From an uncultured Clostridia bacterium (lineage in GTDB: Bacteria; Bacillota; Clostridia; TANB77; CAG-508): 50,989 nucleotides of DNA. Shown here in pieces: positions 37,172 to 46,166 of this stretch (its first letter is position 1; each line of letters opens with the position of its first letter). Under the pieces are notes generated by a model. It had not been told where the DNA came from, searched no databases, and saw only the letters and a program-made list of their open reading frames with translations. The stretch covers positions 1 through 50,989 of the forward strand of contig CALXYJ010000009.1 in assembly GCA_944392945.1 (NCBI GenBank), written 5' to 3'. A program made the position numbers and the translations under genes.

Positions 37172-40100
37172 ATGGATAAATATTTATCGCAAATAAAAGG
37201 ATATGATAACGAATTAGATAGAATTGATAAACTGGTTAATTTTTTAGAAAATGATTTACATAGTCTGCATAAAACACTTAAAGAAGAGGATTTTAGTAAT
37301 TTAATAGATGGAATTATTAAAATTTTGGAGGGATTTAAAGATACTCAAATACTAGAAAGTAGAGCACAAAAAATTTTTCATGATATAAAAGATTATATTA
37401 AAACACCAGAATTAAATCAGTTAATAAATTGCTTTCAATATAGTTTATTAAGACAGTTAAATATTGTAAAAACAGCAAGAAATTTATTTGATAATTGGAA
37501 GATTCAAAATGATAAATGTATGTTAGTAGAAATATTAAAAAGTCATTCTATGCAAGAACAGGAAATGCTGCCTAATGTAGGAATTAGGAATATTTCTTTT
37601 ATATGGGATTGGTACACTCCATTAGAACAAGAAAAATTTTTTGTAGACCTTTTGAATTCAACAAATTTTAAGATTGGTATTCAACTTTGGAATAGTACAG
37701 TTTTAGGAATAAAAAAAGATAGACCGGATTTATTAATAAATTTATTAAAAAAAGGATTAGGAAATATATATAAATTAGAAAATAATTTAGAATTTGAATC
37801 ATGGGTAAAAGATAATTTTAATTCTTTACATAAATTAGACATAAAAATATTTGATGAAAAAGTATTAGAAAAACTTTCTTTAGAAGATTTAGAAAGAGTT
37901 CTATTGACTCCAGAAATTCAGCCATATGTTATAAATTATAAAGAAAATGCATCCCTTATAAATTTTATTATAAATAATTTAGAAAAAGAAGAAACCGAAA
38001 AAGAAGTTATAGATTTACTTGAGGAAATAGGAGAATATCAAAATATATTAGGAAAAAACAGTTTTGATGAAAATTCAACAAATGAAGAGATAAAATCACT
38101 TTTAAAGACGCTTAGCGGAAGGTCTCAAAACCAAACAGATGAGATATCTTTAAAACGAAAGTTTGAAATGATAAATTCTAATTTTGAATTACAAATAAAA
38201 TTGTGGAAAGTTTTACCAAGAAAAGTTAGAGAAGCTAATATTGATATTCTACAAGAAATTTTAAAATCAAAATTTAAAGATTATTTACCAGAAAATTTAG
38301 ATAGAAGTTTTTTTATTAATATAAATAATAGTATAGATTTTGCTAAAAATAAGCGTGTTGATCCAAATGCTTTAGCTAATGGACAAGTGGTTTTTATAGG
38401 TGAAGAATCAAATATAGATATGTTGGAACAAATGAATTCACCAATGCTAATACAAAATATCATGAATGTTTTCCCTTTTGAAAAAATGATTCAAATTTTA
38501 CCTCATCGTGATATAGAAACTAAAATTGCAAATTATGCAAATAATCCTCAAGTATTAAAATTATTTGAATATGTATTAAATAATTCAGAAAATTGGAATA
38601 TTGAATTAAATGCACTATTAGAGAATATCGAATCACCAAGATATGAAGAATTAATGAAGGACATTTTAAATTCTAACGTAGAGGAATTACCGATTCAACA
38701 ATTAATAAATGTTTTTTCAAATTCAAAAAATCATTTTAGGATAGAAACAATAGAAGATGCAAAAAATTTTGAATCCATAAGAAGACAAGAATGTATAGAT
38801 ATTTTAAGTGGTAAAGAGCCTGAATATATGTCGTGGGAATTTGGAAATTTAAGTGAAGATAATAAAAAAAGATTTGCATTATTACAACTTTCTTTTGGAA
38901 TAGACATAGATCAGGCAAAAGAATTAGTAAAAAAATATGGAGCAGATATTGAAGATATTATACTTCCTAATGGAGATGAAGGTAATCAAATAAAAAATAT
39001 AATGGAAACAATAAAGATGATTTTATCACCTGAAATAGATATTCAAAAATTTTATATACAAAGTAAAGATAAGTTATTAGACCTGAATATGCAGAACGCT
39101 GATTACGGATTTGCAAGACTAGAAGCTAAAAATTTAAATCTATATGCTAATTTATATAATGAAAGCTTAGGGATAGAGAGTGAAGAAATTAAGTATGTTA
39201 ATTATGAAGGCTCAAAAATTGAAGTCCATGAAGTAACAGGAGATTTTAATATTTTATTAAGACTTGAACAAAATGTAGATTCAGAAAATGGAGCAAAAGA
39301 ATTTATAGAACGTGTTTTTAATAATGCATCATTACAGGTAAATGGTAATTGTAAAACATATATTGGACAGAATTTTATTAATTATGTTCAAGTAGAAAGC
39401 AGTGATATTTGTCTTTTCGGATATATGCATTGCGAAAAAAATTCATTACATTATGCATCTGCTACTAATATAATATCGGGTAAAAACAATATTGCGTTTT
39501 CACCAGGGAGTGCTAAGAGTGATACTGGCAATGGTATAAAATTAAGAAGACCAGATAGAATTATAGATAATGCTAGGGCAGGACTAGATGAAACTACTAC
39601 GCAAAAATGGAAATATAATTCTGAAAAAGGGAAAATTGATGTTGATATGCCAGATTTTATTATATATGTACAAGAAACAAATAATACTGATTTAGAAAAT
39701 GATAAAAGATGGAAAGTAGCACAGATGGTGGCAAGAAGCTTAGAGAAGACAATACTTATTATTCCAAGAGAAAAGTGTGCTGAGATGGAATATAAAAAAT
39801 TAGAGGGAATGAAACATAAACTTTTAGAAAGCTCACAACGAGATGATGGGGAAGATGAGAAGGTTTTAATAGAAAGGTTAATAGTTGAATTTAATAATAA
39901 TAGAGAAGGAATTATGACTTCTCCAGAATTAAGTAAGAAGTATTTTACGGAAGAACAAAATAAAGAAATGATGGACTGTATATCTGAAGGACTAGAAAAT
40001 TTAAAGCAATCTGATAAAAGAAAATATGAAGAAGTATTGCCAAAAGTCTGTGAAACATTAAAAAAAGAGATAGATAAGTTTTATGCAACAAGTTTTGATA

Positions 40101-41104
40101 GGACAGATATAAAATTAGATATAGATAAAACAAGAGAACATTTAAATGTTTACGAAGAATTTTTAATGCAACATGAAAATGTAGATTTAGATTTATCAGC
40201 GGAAAGAAAAGATGAGCTAAATTTATTATCAAGAGAAATTGCGCAAACCGACTTTTATAATGTGAATGAAGTTCACTCAATAGAACATATAGAAAAAGTA
40301 ATGTTATTTTCAGCAATTTTGGCTAATAATGAAGGCTTATCTAAAGATGATACACATTTATTATTAGTAGCATCTGCATTCCACGATTCCGGAAGAAATG
40401 GAAAAGATGGAGATGAAAAGCATGCGGAAGCCAGTGCACAGCAATTAGAAGAATACTTAATTAATAATCCCCAAAATACGTTCGGAATAGATAAAAAAAA
40501 TTTAGGAGTTTTACAGACAATAATTCATTACCACGAATATAAGGAAACTACTAAAGGAAAAACCGATTTGGAAGAAATTCATAAATTATGTGAGCAATAT
40601 GGAGTTACTACACAAAATTTTGAAAAGGTAGTAAAACTATGCGAATTGTTAAAAGATGCTGATGCGCTAGATAGAGCTAGATTTGGAGTAAGGGGACAGA
40701 ATAAATGGGCATTAAATACAGAATATTTAAAGAGCAAAACTGCCAAAAGTATTAGTATGATTAAATTTTCAGAGTCCATTAATTTAAATCTGGCAAGGGA
40801 AACAGCTATAGAATGTTACGGAATGGAAGATGTAAAAAATTATTCTGATAGTAAAATGGCTACTATTCAATCAGATATTAGAACAAAACATTTGCCATAT
40901 GAAAGAATTCAAACTTTATTTAGTAATGAAATACAATCTGCAAATGCTAAAAAGCAGATGTTTCAAATACCTATGGAAAGTCTGGAATCCGTTGTAGAAA
41001 AAGTTCCAGCAACTGCAAAAAAACAAGCAATAGATTTCTTAAGAAGAGAAAGTATAGAAAGCAAAAGAGAAAATGATATAGAAGTAGAAGGAAAAAAATT
41101 ATAA
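37172..41104 (+). CDS. Giant HD-domain protein with unknown N-terminal part
   Basis: A 1310-residue cytoplasmic protein. Residues ~1-570 are helical, with repeats of leucine-rich helices; residues ~600-740 form a mixed alpha/beta part (NGNCKTYIGQNFINYVQVESSD, FSPGSAKSDTGNGIKLRRPDRIIDNARAG); residues ~790-1000 are helical and charged; and residues ~1035-1200 are an HD-type phosphohydrolase domain with HSIEH, FHDSGRNG and ADALDRARFG, all metal ligands apparently present. HD domains hydrolyse phosphoester bonds in nucleotides. ATGs at 37169 and 37172 compete; GAGGAG favours the second. It is followed 18 bases later by a nucleoside phosphorylase gene. The N-terminal family is not recognised. It may be an effector or sensor attached to a nucleotide-hydrolysing domain. 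Confidence 0.75.
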   Translation: MDKYLSQIKGYDNELDRIDKLVNFLENDLHSLHKTLKEEDFSNLIDGIIKILEGFKDTQILESRAQKIFHDIKDYIKTPELNQLINCFQYSLLRQLNIVKTARNLFDNWKIQNDKCMLVEILKSHSMQEQEMLPNVGIRNISFIWDWYTPLEQEKFFVDLLNSTNFKIGIQLWNSTVLGIKKDRPDLLINLLKKGLGNIYKLENNLEFESWVKDNFNSLHKLDIKIFDEKVLEKLSLEDLERVLLTPEIQPYVINYKENASLINFIINNLEKEETEKEVIDLLEEIGEYQNILGKNSFDENSTNEEIKSLLKTLSGRSQNQTDEISLKRKFEMINSNFELQIKLWKVLPRKVREANIDILQEILKSKFKDYLPENLDRSFFININNSIDFAKNKRVDPNALANGQVVFIGEESNIDMLEQMNSPMLIQNIMNVFPFEKMIQILPHRDIETKIANYANNPQVLKLFEYVLNNSENWNIELNALLENIESPRYEELMKDILNSNVEELPIQQLINVFSNSKNHFRIETIEDAKNFESIRRQECIDILSGKEPEYMSWEFGNLSEDNKKRFALLQLSFGIDIDQAKELVKKYGADIEDIILPNGDEGNQIKNIMETIKMILSPEIDIQKFYIQSKDKLLDLNMQNADYGFARLEAKNLNLYANLYNESLGIESEEIKYVNYEGSKIEVHEVTGDFNILLRLEQNVDSENGAKEFIERVFNNASLQVNGNCKTYIGQNFINYVQVESSDICLFGYMHCEKNSLHYASATNIISGKNNIAFSPGSAKSDTGNGIKLRRPDRIIDNARAGLDETTTQKWKYNSEKGKIDVDMPDFIIYVQETNNTDLENDKRWKVAQMVARSLEKTILIIPREKCAEMEYKKLEGMKHKLLESSQRDDGEDEKVLIERLIVEFNNNREGIMTSPELSKKYFTEEQNKEMMDCISEGLENLKQSDKRKYEEVLPKVCETLKKEIDKFYATSFDRTDIKLDIDKTREHLNVYEEFLMQHENVDLDLSAERKDELNLLSREIAQTDFYNVNEVHSIEHIEKVMLFSAILANNEGLSKDDTHLLLVASAFHDSGRNGKDGDEKHAEASAQQLEEYLINNPQNTFGIDKKNLGVLQTIIHYHEYKETTKGKTDLEEIHKLCEQYGVTTQNFEKVVKLCELLKDADALDRARFGVRGQNKWALNTEYLKSKTAKSISMIKFSESINLNLARETAIECYGMEDVKNYSDSKMATIQSDIRTKHLPYERIQTLFSNEIQSANAKKQMFQIPMESLESVVEKVPATAKKQAIDFLRRESIESKRENDIEVEGKKL

Positions 41105-41122
41105 AATTTTAGGAGGAAAATT

Positions 41123-41890
41123 ATGATAATAGATAGTTTTGATAATAAATCTGAAGCAATAATAAATCCACATAGAGGAGAGGATGCACCAGTAGTAGAT
41201 GCATGCATTATTACGTTTTCATACATTATTGAAAAATTTGTTCTAAAAAATTATAACTGTAAGAAAATAGCTCAATTTAAATTTGCAACAGGAATTACAC
41301 CAATTTATCAAATTGATTATAAGGGTAAGAAATTTGCTTTTTATAAAACTTATGTAGGTGCACCAGCATGTGTAGGTTCAATAGAAGATACTCTTTCAAA
41401 AATAAAAACTGATAAATATATAGTTTTTGGAGGTTGTGGATGTTTGGATAAAGAAATTACACACGGTAAAGTTATAATTCCAACAGAGGCATATAGAGAT
41501 GAAGGAACATCTTATCATTATGCGCCACCTTCAGATTATATAAAAATAAAAAATTCAGATATAGTAGAAGAGTTTATGAAAGAAAACGAACTTCCATATG
41601 TAAAAGGAAAAACATGGACAACAGATTCTTTTTATAGAGAAACAGTTAATAATTTTCAAAAACATAAAAAAGATGGATGTATATCTGTAGAAATGGAGTG
41701 TTCAGGAATTCAAGCGATGTGTGATTTTAGAAATTTAAATTTATATGTATTTTTTACAAGTGGAGATTTACTTGATGCACCAAAGTGGGATCAAAGACAT
41801 AAAGCAGGAGAAATAGAAGGCACACAACATGACTCTGGTCATTTTGATATTGCTTTAGAATTAGCGAATTATGTTACAGATAATAAATAA
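41123..41890 (+). CDS. Nucleoside phosphorylase (PNP/UDP family)
   Basis: A 255-residue phosphorylase of the PNP_UDP_1 fold, which splits nucleosides to base and ribose-1-phosphate. Visible: FGGCGCLDKEITHGKVIIPTEAYRDEGTSYHY, the substrate-binding SVEMECSGIQAM near residue 190, and FFTSGDLLDAPKWD. The pattern is nearest to uridine phosphorylases. AGGAGGA before the ATG, in operon with the HD gene: HD-phosphohydrolase then phosphorylase could degrade a nucleotide to nucleoside to base. Confidence 0.85.
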   Translation: MIIDSFDNKSEAIINPHRGEDAPVVDACIITFSYIIEKFVLKNYNCKKIAQFKFATGITPIYQIDYKGKKFAFYKTYVGAPACVGSIEDTLSKIKTDKYIVFGGCGCLDKEITHGKVIIPTEAYRDEGTSYHYAPPSDYIKIKNSDIVEEFMKENELPYVKGKTWTTDSFYRETVNNFQKHKKDGCISVEMECSGIQAMCDFRNLNLYVFFTSGDLLDAPKWDQRHKAGEIEGTQHDSGHFDIALELANYVTDNK

Positions 41891-41937
41891 AGTATAAAAG
41901 TGGTCGAAATTATATTTTCGGCCACTTTTATACTTTA
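41890..41937. terminator. Convergent terminator after the phosphorylase gene
   Basis: A 20-bp stem (41890-41909 with 41916-41935, one G-U pair), 6-base loop, T-run. It ends both the phosphorylase operon and the sigma-factor operon, and overlaps the anti-sigma stop. Confidence 0.82.
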
Positions 41938-42621
41938 TATTTCAATAATTGATGCATTATATTCTTGTAAACTTTCGATTATTTCTTGTTTAGTTTTTCC
42001 TGTATATATATTATCATTTAAATATAATTTTTTATTTTCAATTTTTATATTAGAAATAAATGATGAATTTTCCCAAGTATTTTTAAAATTATTTAACTCG
42101 TTTTCGTTATATCCACTAATAATAGTTCTAGCATTTATACATATATTATTTTCATTAAAAGTAAATATAATATTGTATTTAATATTGGCGCCGTTATTAT
42201 TTATTGTATATTCTGCAAACATATTAGTACCATTTATTCCTTGTTTTATATTTCCTGTTTTCATATTATATATATAATATTTTCCATCTTCATCTTCCAT
42301 TATTCTATATGTATCCCATATGTATGCACAAAAAAATGTTAAAATAATACTAATTATTATTGCAACTATGATTTTTATTAATATTTTTCTTTTTATATTT
42401 TTAATACATTTTATTTCTCTAGCTGAATTTATATCTTCATTAACAATGTCTTTATCTAAAAATGATTCATTATTTAGCTTTAAATTTTCTAGAGATTTTG
42501 TACATTTATCGCACTTTTTTAGATGCTTTTCTATTTGATCTTTTGTTTTTTCACTTACTAATCCTTCAACATATAAAGGCAGTAAATCTTCTATAAAATT
42601 ACAAATTTCATTTTGATCCAC
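41935..42621 (-). CDS. Anti-sigma factor with zinc finger
   Basis: A 228-residue protein with an N-terminal zinc finger of the anti-sigma type (HLKKCDKC near residue 33, with Cys near 7), a membrane helix (IKIIVAIIISIILTFFCAYIW, about residues 80-100) and an extracytoplasmic domain of ~130 residues. It would bind the ECF sigma factor encoded just upstream, with which it overlaps by 14 bases. The extracytoplasmic part has no recognised sensor domain. Confidence 0.82.
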   Translation of the reverse strand: MDQNEICNFIEDLLPLYVEGLVSEKTKDQIEKHLKKCDKCTKSLENLKLNNESFLDKDIVNEDINSAREIKCIKNIKRKILIKIIVAIIISIILTFFCAYIWDTYRIMEDEDGKYYIYNMKTGNIKQGINGTNMFAEYTINNNGANIKYNIIFTFNENNICINARTIISGYNENELNNFKNTWENSSFISNIKIENKKLYLNDNIYTGKTKQEIIESLQEYNASIIEI

Positions 42622-43105
42622 CTATAATACCTCCTTCCAGAAGATTTTTTAATTTCTTTTTTCCTCTATGATAAACAACTTTACACCATGTCTCGTTTTT
42701 ACCTGTAATATAAACAATTTCTTTAAAAGAAAATCCTAATAATCTTAAATAAATTATATTTTTTGTATTTTCATCTAAATCTTGAAGTTTTTTATATAAT
42801 TCAATTTTTTCCTCATTATCAAAAAATTTTTCTTCTAAAGATATTTCCTGTATATCTTTTTCATTTATCTCACTTATACTAAATTTTTTGATTTCCTTAT
42901 TGTGTTTATAATATAAATGTTTTGCAATTATACATAACCATGTACTTATTGTACATTTACCTTTGAACTTATTAATTTCTTTAACTGCTATGTAAAATGT
43001 TTCTTGTGTTAATTCTTCAGATAAATTAATATCATGTGTTAAACTCATTAGATATTTAAATACGGTATTATAATATTTCTTGCAAATCTCATTAATGTCA
43101 TACAT
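42608..43105 (-). CDS. ECF RNA polymerase sigma factor
   Basis: A 165-residue sigma-70 family protein with regions 2 (EICKKYYNTVFKYLMSLTHDINLSEELTQETFYIA, then STWLCIIAKHLYYKHNKE) and 4 (LRLLGFSFKEIVYITGKNETWCKVVYHRGKKKL). ATG at 43105 or 43108 with AGGAGG; 43105 has the better spacing. It overlaps the anti-sigma gene and forms an operon with the membrane-anchored gene upstream. Its regulon is unknown; autoregulation would be usual. Confidence 0.9.
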   Translation of the reverse strand: MYDINEICKKYYNTVFKYLMSLTHDINLSEELTQETFYIAVKEINKFKGKCTISTWLCIIAKHLYYKHNKEIKKFSISEINEKDIQEISLEEKFFDNEEKIELYKKLQDLDENTKNIIYLRLLGFSFKEIVYITGKNETWCKVVYHRGKKKLKNLLEGGIIGGSK

Positions 43106-43122
43106 CATTTTCCTCCTATTTA

Positions 43123-44151
43123 TTATATAGATAAGCTATATTTAGATAATATTTCTAAAATATTTTGACATGCCGTAGATGTATTTTTGGTTCTATATTC
43201 AGAGGAATCTTTAATTAAGTCAATAAAATCACTATTTTTATAGTCTAATGTGATTGTATTATTTGTACTATTATCTTGATTTGCAACTTTTAGAAAATAT
43301 AATTGATTATTTTCATTGGTAATATCTGTAGTTGAATATTCAATATTATTTAAATTATTTTTAATTTCTTTTAAATCTTCTTCTGAAATAGAATTAATTT
43401 TTTCTCCTTTATATTTTGAAATGATATTGTTATCGATATCATCAATATTTACTAAAATATCTTGATTTTCATTACAAGGAATCTGATATTCATATATATC
43501 ACCATATCCATCTATACATTTTCCATTTATTGTATTAGCTGCAGCTTTTGGTTTATTACCACCATAACTACCAAGGACAATAAGCATATTTTCATCATAA
43601 TCTACGTCTATGGCAACTGTAGAGTCTAAATAAGAGTAATGTTCTTCTACGGCATTGCTATATTCTAATTTTTCAGAGCCAAAGTTTAAAGCTTCATTTT
43701 CGATATCGTCTGGAAACATTTCTTTTACAGAGTTCGTATATTCTGAGCCATCTTTTGGTACGATATAATTTATTACTTCGTTATTCTCAAAAGTAAATTT
43801 ATACAGCATAGCACTTTTTTCATCAGTACGTAATTTGTTATGTTTTACAAAATAAGATTCTTTAGAAATATACATATAAGCATATTTTTTATTATCTTTT
43901 TCTTTTATACCAAATCTATGGTAATTATAAAAAACTTGGTAATCATCCTTTCCCATATTTTGAGAGGAATTTTCATTTTTTTCTTTTAAATAATTAATTG
44001 CAGTGTCATAAAGAAAATCACTATCATATATCCAGTTACCATATTTTTCATTACTCTTTTTTATTAAAAATATTTTTACTGAAATTGATATAATAATAAT
44101 CAATAGTATTAATATAGATAATATTAAAATAAATTTTATTTTTTTATTCAT
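43123..44151 (-). CDS. Membrane-anchored protein of unknown function in the sigma-factor operon
   Basis: A 342-residue protein with a single N-terminal helix (FILILSILILLIIIISISVKIFLI) and a large extracytoplasmic part with no recognised motif. It is transcribed just ahead of the ECF sigma factor (17 bases), so it could belong to the signalling system, for example as a sensor or as a target. AGGAGG precedes the ATG. Confidence 0.7.
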   Translation of the reverse strand: MNKKIKFILILSILILLIIIISISVKIFLIKKSNEKYGNWIYDSDFLYDTAINYLKEKNENSSQNMGKDDYQVFYNYHRFGIKEKDNKKYAYMYISKESYFVKHNKLRTDEKSAMLYKFTFENNEVINYIVPKDGSEYTNSVKEMFPDDIENEALNFGSEKLEYSNAVEEHYSYLDSTVAIDVDYDENMLIVLGSYGGNKPKAAANTINGKCIDGYGDIYEYQIPCNENQDILVNIDDIDNNIISKYKGEKINSISEEDLKEIKNNLNNIEYSTTDITNENNQLYFLKVANQDNSTNNTITLDYKNSDFIDLIKDSSEYRTKNTSTACQNILEILSKYSLSI

Positions 44152-44394
44152 AATAGTACCTCCTAAAATTAAAGATTTTTAATATTATAACTTTTATCTA
44201 TATGATAGAGAAATAATATTATAAAAAGTTACAAGTATAAATAAAAAATATATGTGAGGATATGATAATAGTAGAAATTGAATTGCTAATAATAGGTGAT
44301 AAAACAGAAATAAAAAAATATATAAATAGATTTAGCTTAAAATAGTCGAGGTATTTTTTGTTTGAGTTTTTCTTATATAAATTTTTCTATTCAC

Positions 44395-44621
44395 CATATC
44401 ATAAAACTAGAGCTAATTCAATTCTTATTACTGTAGTTAGTAGTAATAAAAATAGATATTTTTAATGGTATTTTCATATAAGTTCATAAATTTGTTTAAC
44501 TGTATTTTTAGAATAAGATTTTAAACTTTTTAAATAACTTTATTACATCTTCTTTTTTAGCTTTTGAAATTTCATTATTATAAAATAATCCTTAAAGAAT
44601 TGTTCCATTTAATGTTTTCAC
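44395..44621 (-). pseudogene. Decayed gene, minus strand
   Basis: AAGGAGGG followed 7 bases later by GTG at 44621 starts MKTLNGTIL and stops. Two shifts restore a plausible continuation: LFYNNEISKAKKEDVIKLFKKF, then KSYSKNTVKQIYELI, with further stops after that. This pattern of a good ribosome site and a broken frame suggests a small gene in decay. Family not recognised; reading frames this short in AT-rich DNA can be chance, so confidence is low. Confidence 0.35.
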
Positions 44622-44759
44622 AAAAGAACCCTCCTTCATTATAAGCTCACATACAAAAAGATTTAACTATATCTATTGATTGATTGAACAAAAAAGTCTA
44701 CAATAAAAAGTGAAAAATATTTTACCTTCTAAAAAAATGTAATAATGAGAAGATATTTA

Positions 44760-44915
44760 ATGTAAACGTGCCACAAGAGCAAGCAAAAAATGAATTTCAA
44801 ATATAGAAAGTAAAATGCTGAGAACAATTAAAATTATATAGAGAAAATAAGATTTCTGAAGAAGAATTTTGTGATTGGATAGAAAAAATAAATTATTGGA
44901 TATATATATAGCTGG
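44760..44915 (+). pseudogene. Gene fragment, plus strand
   Basis: Two short open stretches on the plus strand read NVNVPQEQAKNEFQ and, after frame changes, EQLKLYRENKISEEEFCDWIEKINYW. The latter resembles the end of small helical domains (SHOCT-like). No start codon or ribosome site was found. The rest of 44152-45013 is AT-rich with a 27-codon frame at 44262 that I do not trust. Confidence 0.25.
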
Positions 44916-45013
44916 AAGCTAATTTTAAAAATTAATATAATGGATATCAGTATATTTTAAAATAAAATTAGATGAAATTTTATAAAGACAAAATATTTAA
45001 GGAGGTGAGAACA

Positions 45014-46027
45014 ATGAGATTTTTAAAAAATAACATTTTTGTTACAGCTCCATCAGATTCAATTAATAATGAAGGAGATAAACTAAGATTAGAAAATGCT
45101 ATAAAAAAATTTGATACTTTGGGAATTAAAGTGATACTGGGAAAAACAGTTAATATAAAAAATGTTTATAGCAATGATGAATACAAACGAAAAGCGTTAG
45201 AAGTTGAAGGAGCTCTATTAGATGATAATATTGACACTGTTATTGCTGCTAATGGCGGTGACACGGAAATTAATATTATAAAATATATAGACTTTGATAG
45301 ATTAAAGTCAAAAATAAATAAAGAAAAGATTTTTCAAGGTTTTTCAGATAATTCTATTTTAACTTTTCTTTTAACTACATTATCTGATTGGAAAACGTTT
45401 TATGCACCATGTTTTCCAACGTTTGGATATGATAATTGGGATAAAACAATAATGGATAATCTAGAATTACTTAAAGGAAATATCATTGAACAAAAATCGC
45501 AAGACTTTTTTGAAACAAATTCTTTTAAGAAAATAAAAGGTAAAGAATTATATGGCTATAATTTGGATACTCCATCAAAAATATTTGAACTTACAGGTAA
45601 AGATAATTTCATAATAAGAGGTACATTATTAGGAGGATGTCTGGATGTACTAAAACAAATTGTAAATTCTAAATATGATAAAATAAGAGAATATAATAAT
45701 AAGCACACAAAAATAATTTGGTTTATTGAAAATTGTGCAATGAACATTTATGAGCTTAAAACCACCTTGGAAGATATGGATAAGAATGATTGGTTTAAAA
45801 ACGTAAGTTGCTTTATGATAGGAAGAGGTAAGGTAACATTAAATCAGCAATTTTTAAATAAACAAAATATTCTATTATTAAATATTTTAGCCAAATATAA
45901 TGTACCAATTATAATAAATTGTGATTTTGGACATGTTCGACCATTTAATACATTAATAACGGGAGCAAATGTTATTTTAAATTATGAAAATTTTAAATAT
46001 ACTTTAAGATACGAAGATATAGTATAA
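45014..46027 (+). CDS. S66 peptidase, LD-carboxypeptidase / MccF-like
   Basis: A 337-residue protein of the S66 family: LdcA enzymes trim murein tetrapeptides, MccF enzymes hydrolyse microcin C-type aminoacyl nucleotides. Catalytic Ser in QGFSDNS near residue 110, Glu in IENCA near 238 and His in DFGHVRP near 306 are all present, as is the AANGGD turn. At ~337 residues it is nearer MccF-like members than short LdcA. The ATG at 45014 has AAGGAGGTGAGA before it; the open frame upstream (from 44972) has none. Its low G+C resembles the host genes and not the cassette downstream. Confidence 0.82.
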   Translation: MRFLKNNIFVTAPSDSINNEGDKLRLENAIKKFDTLGIKVILGKTVNIKNVYSNDEYKRKALEVEGALLDDNIDTVIAANGGDTEINIIKYIDFDRLKSKINKEKIFQGFSDNSILTFLLTTLSDWKTFYAPCFPTFGYDNWDKTIMDNLELLKGNIIEQKSQDFFETNSFKKIKGKELYGYNLDTPSKIFELTGKDNFIIRGTLLGGCLDVLKQIVNSKYDKIREYNNKHTKIIWFIENCAMNIYELKTTLEDMDKNDWFKNVSCFMIGRGKVTLNQQFLNKQNILLLNILAKYNVPIIINCDFGHVRPFNTLITGANVILNYENFKYTLRYEDIV

Positions 46028-46043
46028 CCTATATCTTTTTATT
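46014..46043 (+). terminator. Terminator after the S66 peptidase gene
   Basis: A 9-bp AT-rich stem AAGATATAG/CTATATCTT (46014-46022 with 46029-46037), 6-base loop, T-run. The stop codon lies inside it. Confidence 0.6.
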
Positions 46044-46068
46044 TATTAAAAATTAAAAATTGAAGAAG

Positions 46069-46097
46069 TTGACATAAAAGTGTTTTTGGTGTATAAT
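46069..46097 (+). promoter_or_regulatory. Consensus promoter of the NUDIX-MurA cassette
   Basis: TTGACA (46069-46074), 17-base spacer, TATAAT (46092-46097): a perfect vegetative consensus. A small stem CTAATAA/TTATTAG lies in the leader just before the AAAGGAGGAG ribosome site. Confidence 0.85.
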
Positions 46098-46166
46098 GTT
46101 GGAGTATTAAGAAGTATAGCAACCTAATAACCATTGTTCTTATTAGAAAGGAGGAGACATTAAATA

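Noticed and set aside
44262..44345. 27-codon plus-strand frame after the sigma operon
   Set aside because: The ribosome site is too close to the ATG and the content shows no domain.
46098..46166. T-box riboswitch upstream of the tyrS cassette
   Set aside because: No T-box sequence or specifier-like structure; the gap is only about 70 bases.
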